DNA of 64,000 nt from UBA2336 sp031395485. Its GTDB lineage: Bacteria > Bacteroidota > Bacteroidia > Cytophagales > Cyclobacteriaceae. A program made the position numbers and the translations under genes. Below the pieces are notes generated by a model. The model did no database searches. It had not been told where the DNA came from and saw only the letters and a program-made list of their open reading frames with translations. The stretch covers positions 62,001 through 126,000 of the forward strand of contig JANNUS010000009.1 of the NCBI GenBank assembly GCA_031395485.1, in the 5' to 3' direction. Below are positions 60,984 through 64,000 of this stretch, one piece after another (position 1 is the stretch's first letter; each line of letters opens with the position of its first letter).

Positions 60984-61340
60984 TTAGGCTGCGCTCACTG
61001 CTCTTTTATCTTGCTCTTCCAAACTGAAATTACCATCCTCAGTTGTCTCAATCCAATGCGTGCCGGATTTTCGTAAGATTAATACTGAAAGTCCATAATT
61101 GTCGCGAAGAGTTTCTTGTAAATCTGCAATCGTCATGGAATGTAAAAGTGTCAATTGTCCTTTGGTGTGTACTACACGGCAGTCGCCAAGTCTTTTACTT
61201 GTTTTTACTATTTCTTTTGAAGCGGCTTCGCCTGCATTACTGGGTTTACCTAAAAACTCAATTTTCAAGTTAGGGAAGAGTTTGTTGAATTCCTCCTGGA
61301 GTGCGAAAATTTTCCGGTGGTCGTTGATTTGAATTTTCAT
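60984..61340 (-). CDS. Conserved hypothetical protein
   Basis: 118 residues, soluble, alpha/beta. I do not recognise the family. Visible features are MKIQINDHRKIFALQEEFNKLFP at the start, a central GDCRVVHTKGQLTLLHSMTIADLQETLRDNYGL-like region with a helix, a strand-turn LRKSGTHWIETTEDG, and a charged tail. The regular pattern and good codon use argue for a real gene. It lies between the Mla operon (88 bp upstream) and the PLD gene (39 bp downstream) on the same strand, so it may share a transcript with either. Confidence 0.65.
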   Translation of the reverse strand: MKIQINDHRKIFALQEEFNKLFPNLKIEFLGKPSNAGEAASKEIVKTSKRLGDCRVVHTKGQLTLLHSMTIADLQETLRDNYGLSVLILRKSGTHWIETTEDGNFSLEEQDKRAVSAA

Positions 61341-61428
61341 AAAATCTAATTTTGGTCTAGTAAAATAAAATTCATCATTAGAAAATCTTAGCTATTTCTC
61401 TAATTGCAGATCCGCTATTCAATAGATC

Positions 61429-62400
61429 TTAATTAGTTTTCTTTGCAGTTTTTTCCTGCTTTTTAAAATAACCTCTAAATAGAAAATGCTCCCTCATGGC
61501 CTCCATGTTCTTATTGAATTTGGCAGTGCCCTCTTCTACATTCTTAAATGATTGATTTAATTTTTTTAACATCAAACTGTCACTCAGCAGGGTACCTGCT
61601 GTTCCCTCACCATGTTTTAATCTCCCAACGATCTCATTCATATCTGTGGTTATCGTTGCAGCCTGGTTACTAGCAATCTGTATGTCAAGTAGGCTTTGAC
61701 GGAGCTTATTAGAAAGCACCATATCGGCAATGACCATTCCGGCTAGCCCATGGCCATTTTTAACTTTCCTTGTCATGTCAACAAACTCATTTCCAGCAAC
61801 TGCTGCATTGTGACTAGCTAGTTTAATATTTAAAGCGGCTTGTTTGATGTCGGCTGCAATCACCGAGTCGGATAGAAGTTTCCACAAACTCTTGCTGTTG
61901 TTTATTTTCTGCGTTATTTTTTTTAAATCACCTGATATGCTTGCAATATTTTCATTCGTAGTGTTTAGTGTGCGAAGCATTTCATCTGTTTCTACAGGAA
62001 TAAGAGAAAGAATAGCATCACCTTCTTCCACGGACGGAAAATCTCCTGGTTGCCCACTAATGTTAATCAGTTTATTACCCATGAGCCCATCGGTACCCAC
62101 TGCGGCAACTGAATTCTTCTTTATATACTTCTTCAATTTTTTATCAATGATCATGGTTACACGCACAGAAGTATCACTTTCCAAGGAGATACCTTTTACC
62201 GTACCCACATCAATTCCAGAGAACCGAACATTGTTGCCGGGCATCAACCCATTGACATTCGAAAAGCTTGCGCTGATCGTAAAGGTTGAACCGAACATAC
62301 TGCGGTTCTTGCCAATCATGTAAAGTGAAAAGACGAGGAATAAGGCCCCGGCCAGTACAAACAATCCCAATTTTGCATTATCTAATTTTTTCGTACTCAT
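61429..62400 (-). CDS. mlaD: MCE-domain protein (MlaD-like)
   Basis: 323 residues. One N-terminal membrane helix (about 12-30, GLFVLAGALFLVFSLYMIG) anchors it; the MCE domain follows (about 38-118) with SASFSNVNGLMPGNNVRFSG and IDVGTVKGI. The long C-terminal part is helical with repeated Asn/Gln-rich segments (QIASNQAATITTDMNEIVGRL) and a GTLLSDSLMLKKL motif. MlaD forms a periplasmic hexamer that moves phospholipids between membranes. It follows mlaF by 17 bp. Confidence 0.93.
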   Translation of the reverse strand: MSTKKLDNAKLGLFVLAGALFLVFSLYMIGKNRSMFGSTFTISASFSNVNGLMPGNNVRFSGIDVGTVKGISLESDTSVRVTMIIDKKLKKYIKKNSVAAVGTDGLMGNKLINISGQPGDFPSVEEGDAILSLIPVETDEMLRTLNTTNENIASISGDLKKITQKINNSKSLWKLLSDSVIAADIKQAALNIKLASHNAAVAGNEFVDMTRKVKNGHGLAGMVIADMVLSNKLRQSLLDIQIASNQAATITTDMNEIVGRLKHGEGTAGTLLSDSLMLKKLNQSFKNVEEGTAKFNKNMEAMREHFLFRGYFKKQEKTAKKTN

Positions 62401-62417
62401 AATTTTATTTCAAGAAT

Positions 62418-63158
62418 TTATCTAAAAAATTCATTGACTTTTGGGTCACCTGATTTTTTTAATTCACTAAATTCACCGACCGCATAACACTTGCCTTCAA
62501 TTAACATTACTACCCGATTTGAAGTAACGTTTATACAATTAATATCATGCGAAATAATAATTGCCGATGCGTTATACTTGTGCTGCACGTTTACAATCAG
62601 GTCACTGATTTCACGAGCTGTTACTGGATCTAATCCGGTTGTTGGTTCATCATACAAAATAATATCAGGTCGTAAGATTAATGTTCGGGCAAGGGCGATG
62701 CGTTTTCGCATGCCACCCGAGAGCTCAACCGGCATCATGTCAATGGTATGTGCAAGACCAACGTTTTCCAGTGTTTCAATGATAAGGTTTTCAACATCTT
62801 TCGCGTTTTGTTGTGCCTTTAACCAATGTCTTCGCAACGGAAACTCCAGGTTTTCCCGTACGGTCATTGAATCATACAGAGCATTGCTTTGAAAAAGAAA
62901 TCCTACTTTAACGCGCATCTTGTCAAGCTCTTCCTGATCAAGTTCGCTTATCGCTTTTCCAAATACTTCTATCGAACCACTATCCTGCGTTATAAGTCCG
63001 ATAATACACTTTATTAACACAGACTTGCCTGATCCTGATTTTCCCAGCACAACCAGATTTTCTCCTCGGTTGAGATTAATAGAAAAATTCCGCAGTACAT
63101 GGTTATCTCCAAAGGACTTATTGATGCTCTCTATTTTAATAACGGACTCAGCTGCCAT
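62418..63158 (-). CDS. mlaF: ABC transporter ATP-binding protein (MlaF-like)
   Basis: 246 residues. Walker A GKSGSGKS (about 38-45), Q-loop FLFQSNAL, signature ELSGGMRKRIALAR, Walker B IILYDEPTTGLDP, and the switch His in IISHDI. The ELSGGMRKR form is the mark of the MlaF/MceG group rather than nutrient importers. It powers the MlaFEDB phospholipid transporter in the inner membrane. It lies 6 bp after mlaE and 17 bp before mlaD. Confidence 0.95.
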   Translation of the reverse strand: MAAESVIKIESINKSFGDNHVLRNFSINLNRGENLVVLGKSGSGKSVLIKCIIGLITQDSGSIEVFGKAISELDQEELDKMRVKVGFLFQSNALYDSMTVRENLEFPLRRHWLKAQQNAKDVENLIIETLENVGLAHTIDMMPVELSGGMRKRIALARTLILRPDIILYDEPTTGLDPVTAREISDLIVNVQHKYNASAIIISHDINCINVTSNRVVMLIEGKCYAVGEFSELKKSGDPKVNEFFR

Positions 63159-63164
63159 TGTAAA

Positions 63165-63947
63165 TCAGGTTAGTCCTAATAAGTCTGTGATCTGAACAGC
63201 GATCAAATCAATTATAAAAACAAGCAATGATGCTACTACTACAGCCGAGTTAGCGGATCGGCCAACACCTTCCGTTCCTTTTTTTGAATTGTACCCTTTG
63301 TAACAGCCAATCATGCCGATGGCAAATCCAAAGAAAAATGTTTTCGTAATAGATGGTATAATGTCACCATAGCTAAGCGCATCAAATACTTGTGTCCAAT
63401 ACAAATCCCAACTAACAACTCCGCGAATGTTCACACCCAGGTAGCCACCATACAGTGATATTGCATTGGAGAGATTCGCCAATACCGGCAACATAAGGGT
63501 AGTTGCCAGGATGCGTGTGACAACTAAATACTTAAAAGGGTTTGTTCCCGATACTTCCATGGCATCGATCTGCTCTGTTACCCGCATTGATCCGAGTTCG
63601 GCTCCCATACCCGATCCAATTTTTCCCGCGCAGATAAGGCCTGTAATGACGGGCGAAATTTCTCTAATAAGCGAAACAGAAACCATATAGGGGAGCATGG
63701 ACTCTGCGCCAAACTCAACAAGCGTTGGTCGCGATTGGATAGTAAGAACCAGCCCCATAATAAAAGCCGTTATGGCTACGAGGGGTAATGACTTATAACC
63801 AACCCAAAAGCATTGGCGAATAAACTCAGAAAATTCATATCGGGGCTTAAACCCTTCTTTAAAAAATCGGCTTGCAAAACGAGAAATTTCTCCTATTTCT
63901 TCAAGAAAAGCTGTATTAAACCGTGAAAAAAATGTTGCGTGTGGCAT
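63165..63947 (-). CDS. mlaE: MlaE-family ABC permease
   Basis: 260 residues with five or six membrane helices and the permease signature MGAELGSMRVTEQIDAMEVSGTNPFKYLVVTR-like block in the middle (about 120-150). The ITGLICAGKIGSG and FGFAIGMIGCYKGYNSKKGTEGVGRS segments are also typical. With mlaF and mlaD downstream it forms the core of a Mla/MCE lipid transporter that maintains outer membrane asymmetry. The gene order E-F-D is usual. The promoter region runs out of the window. Confidence 0.95.
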   Translation of the reverse strand: MPHATFFSRFNTAFLEEIGEISRFASRFFKEGFKPRYEFSEFIRQCFWVGYKSLPLVAITAFIMGLVLTIQSRPTLVEFGAESMLPYMVSVSLIREISPVITGLICAGKIGSGMGAELGSMRVTEQIDAMEVSGTNPFKYLVVTRILATTLMLPVLANLSNAISLYGGYLGVNIRGVVSWDLYWTQVFDALSYGDIIPSITKTFFFGFAIGMIGCYKGYNSKKGTEGVGRSANSAVVVASLLVFIIDLIAVQITDLLGLT

Positions 63948-64000
63948 ACTTCTTATTCATGTAAAATTGAATAGGATAGTAAGGCCAACTTGTGACAAAA

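Overview
The window reads as chromosome of a member of the Bacteroidota, most likely a Cytophagales-type gliding bacterium. Evidence: type IX secretion (T9SS) sorting domains of both A and B types, a PorP/SprF-family protein, a C25 gingipain/PorU-like peptidase, a ccoN-ccoO gene fusion, YfhO, PspC/head-GIN and DUF4349 proteins typical of the phylum, and several promoters of the TAnnTTTG type. Most genes are housekeeping or core physiology. I see no rRNA, tRNA, CRISPR array, insertion sequence or prophage.

Layout. 1-4.3 kb: 3' part of birA, then an ABC exporter-type ATPase and an FtsX-like permease with a His-rich loop, a small exported Cys protein and a BNR/sialidase-like exported protein. 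4.4-8.4 kb: FrnE-like DsbA protein (-), ahcY (+), an ECF sigma/anti-sigma pair (-) and a small membrane protein (+). 8.4-14.5 kb (-): DASS symporter, DUF4349 lipoprotein, pgk, a single-domain response regulator, pfkA and Sua5, a compact glycolytic run. 14.5-17.2 kb: an untracked 53-aa membrane protein (+), Nudix hydrolase, small exported protein and GH20 hexosaminidase (-). 17.4-23.9 kb: a 1.7k-residue PKD/CHU_C surface protein (-) divergent from a PorP/SprF protein (+). 24-26.3 kb (+): UPF0126 channel, M48 peptidase, HU. 26.6-35.7 kb (-): YfhO, an ECF sigma/anti-sigma/beta-barrel trio, a possible 23-aa membrane peptide, PspC-head-GIN protein with PadR regulator, sulfotransferase. 35.8-40.7 kb (+): C25 peptidase.

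40.8-55.5 kb is the most coherent region: a cbb3 cytochrome oxidase locus. It holds SlyD-like FKBP, ccoS, ccoI (broken by a 1-nt frameshift), three universal stress proteins, a PAS histidine kinase, a response regulator fused to a Crp/Fnr module, a TauE/SafE-like HCxGMC protein, ccoH, ccoG, a mono-haem ccoP, ccoQ, fused ccoNO, and the divergent Fe-S repair gene ric. I find FNR-like dyads (ATGAT-N4-ATCAT type) upstream of ric, upstream of the usp-ccoI-ccoS operon, upstream of ccoNO (degenerate) and between usp and the kinase. Three of these sit exactly 29.5 bp from the -7 element. This suggests one oxygen/NO-type regulon, plausibly run by the kinase and REC-Crp pair encoded in its middle.

55.6-64 kb: a third ECF sigma with a soluble anti-sigma-like protein (-), a LuxR-type regulator with a perfect palindrome at its promoter (+), an OsmC-like half protein, a PlsC acyltransferase, a group III truncated haemoglobin, a cardiolipin-synthase-like PLD protein, a small hypothetical and a Mla-type lipid transport operon (mlaE-mlaF-mlaD, -) at the window end. 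Intergenic spaces carry several imperfect palindromic repeat elements.
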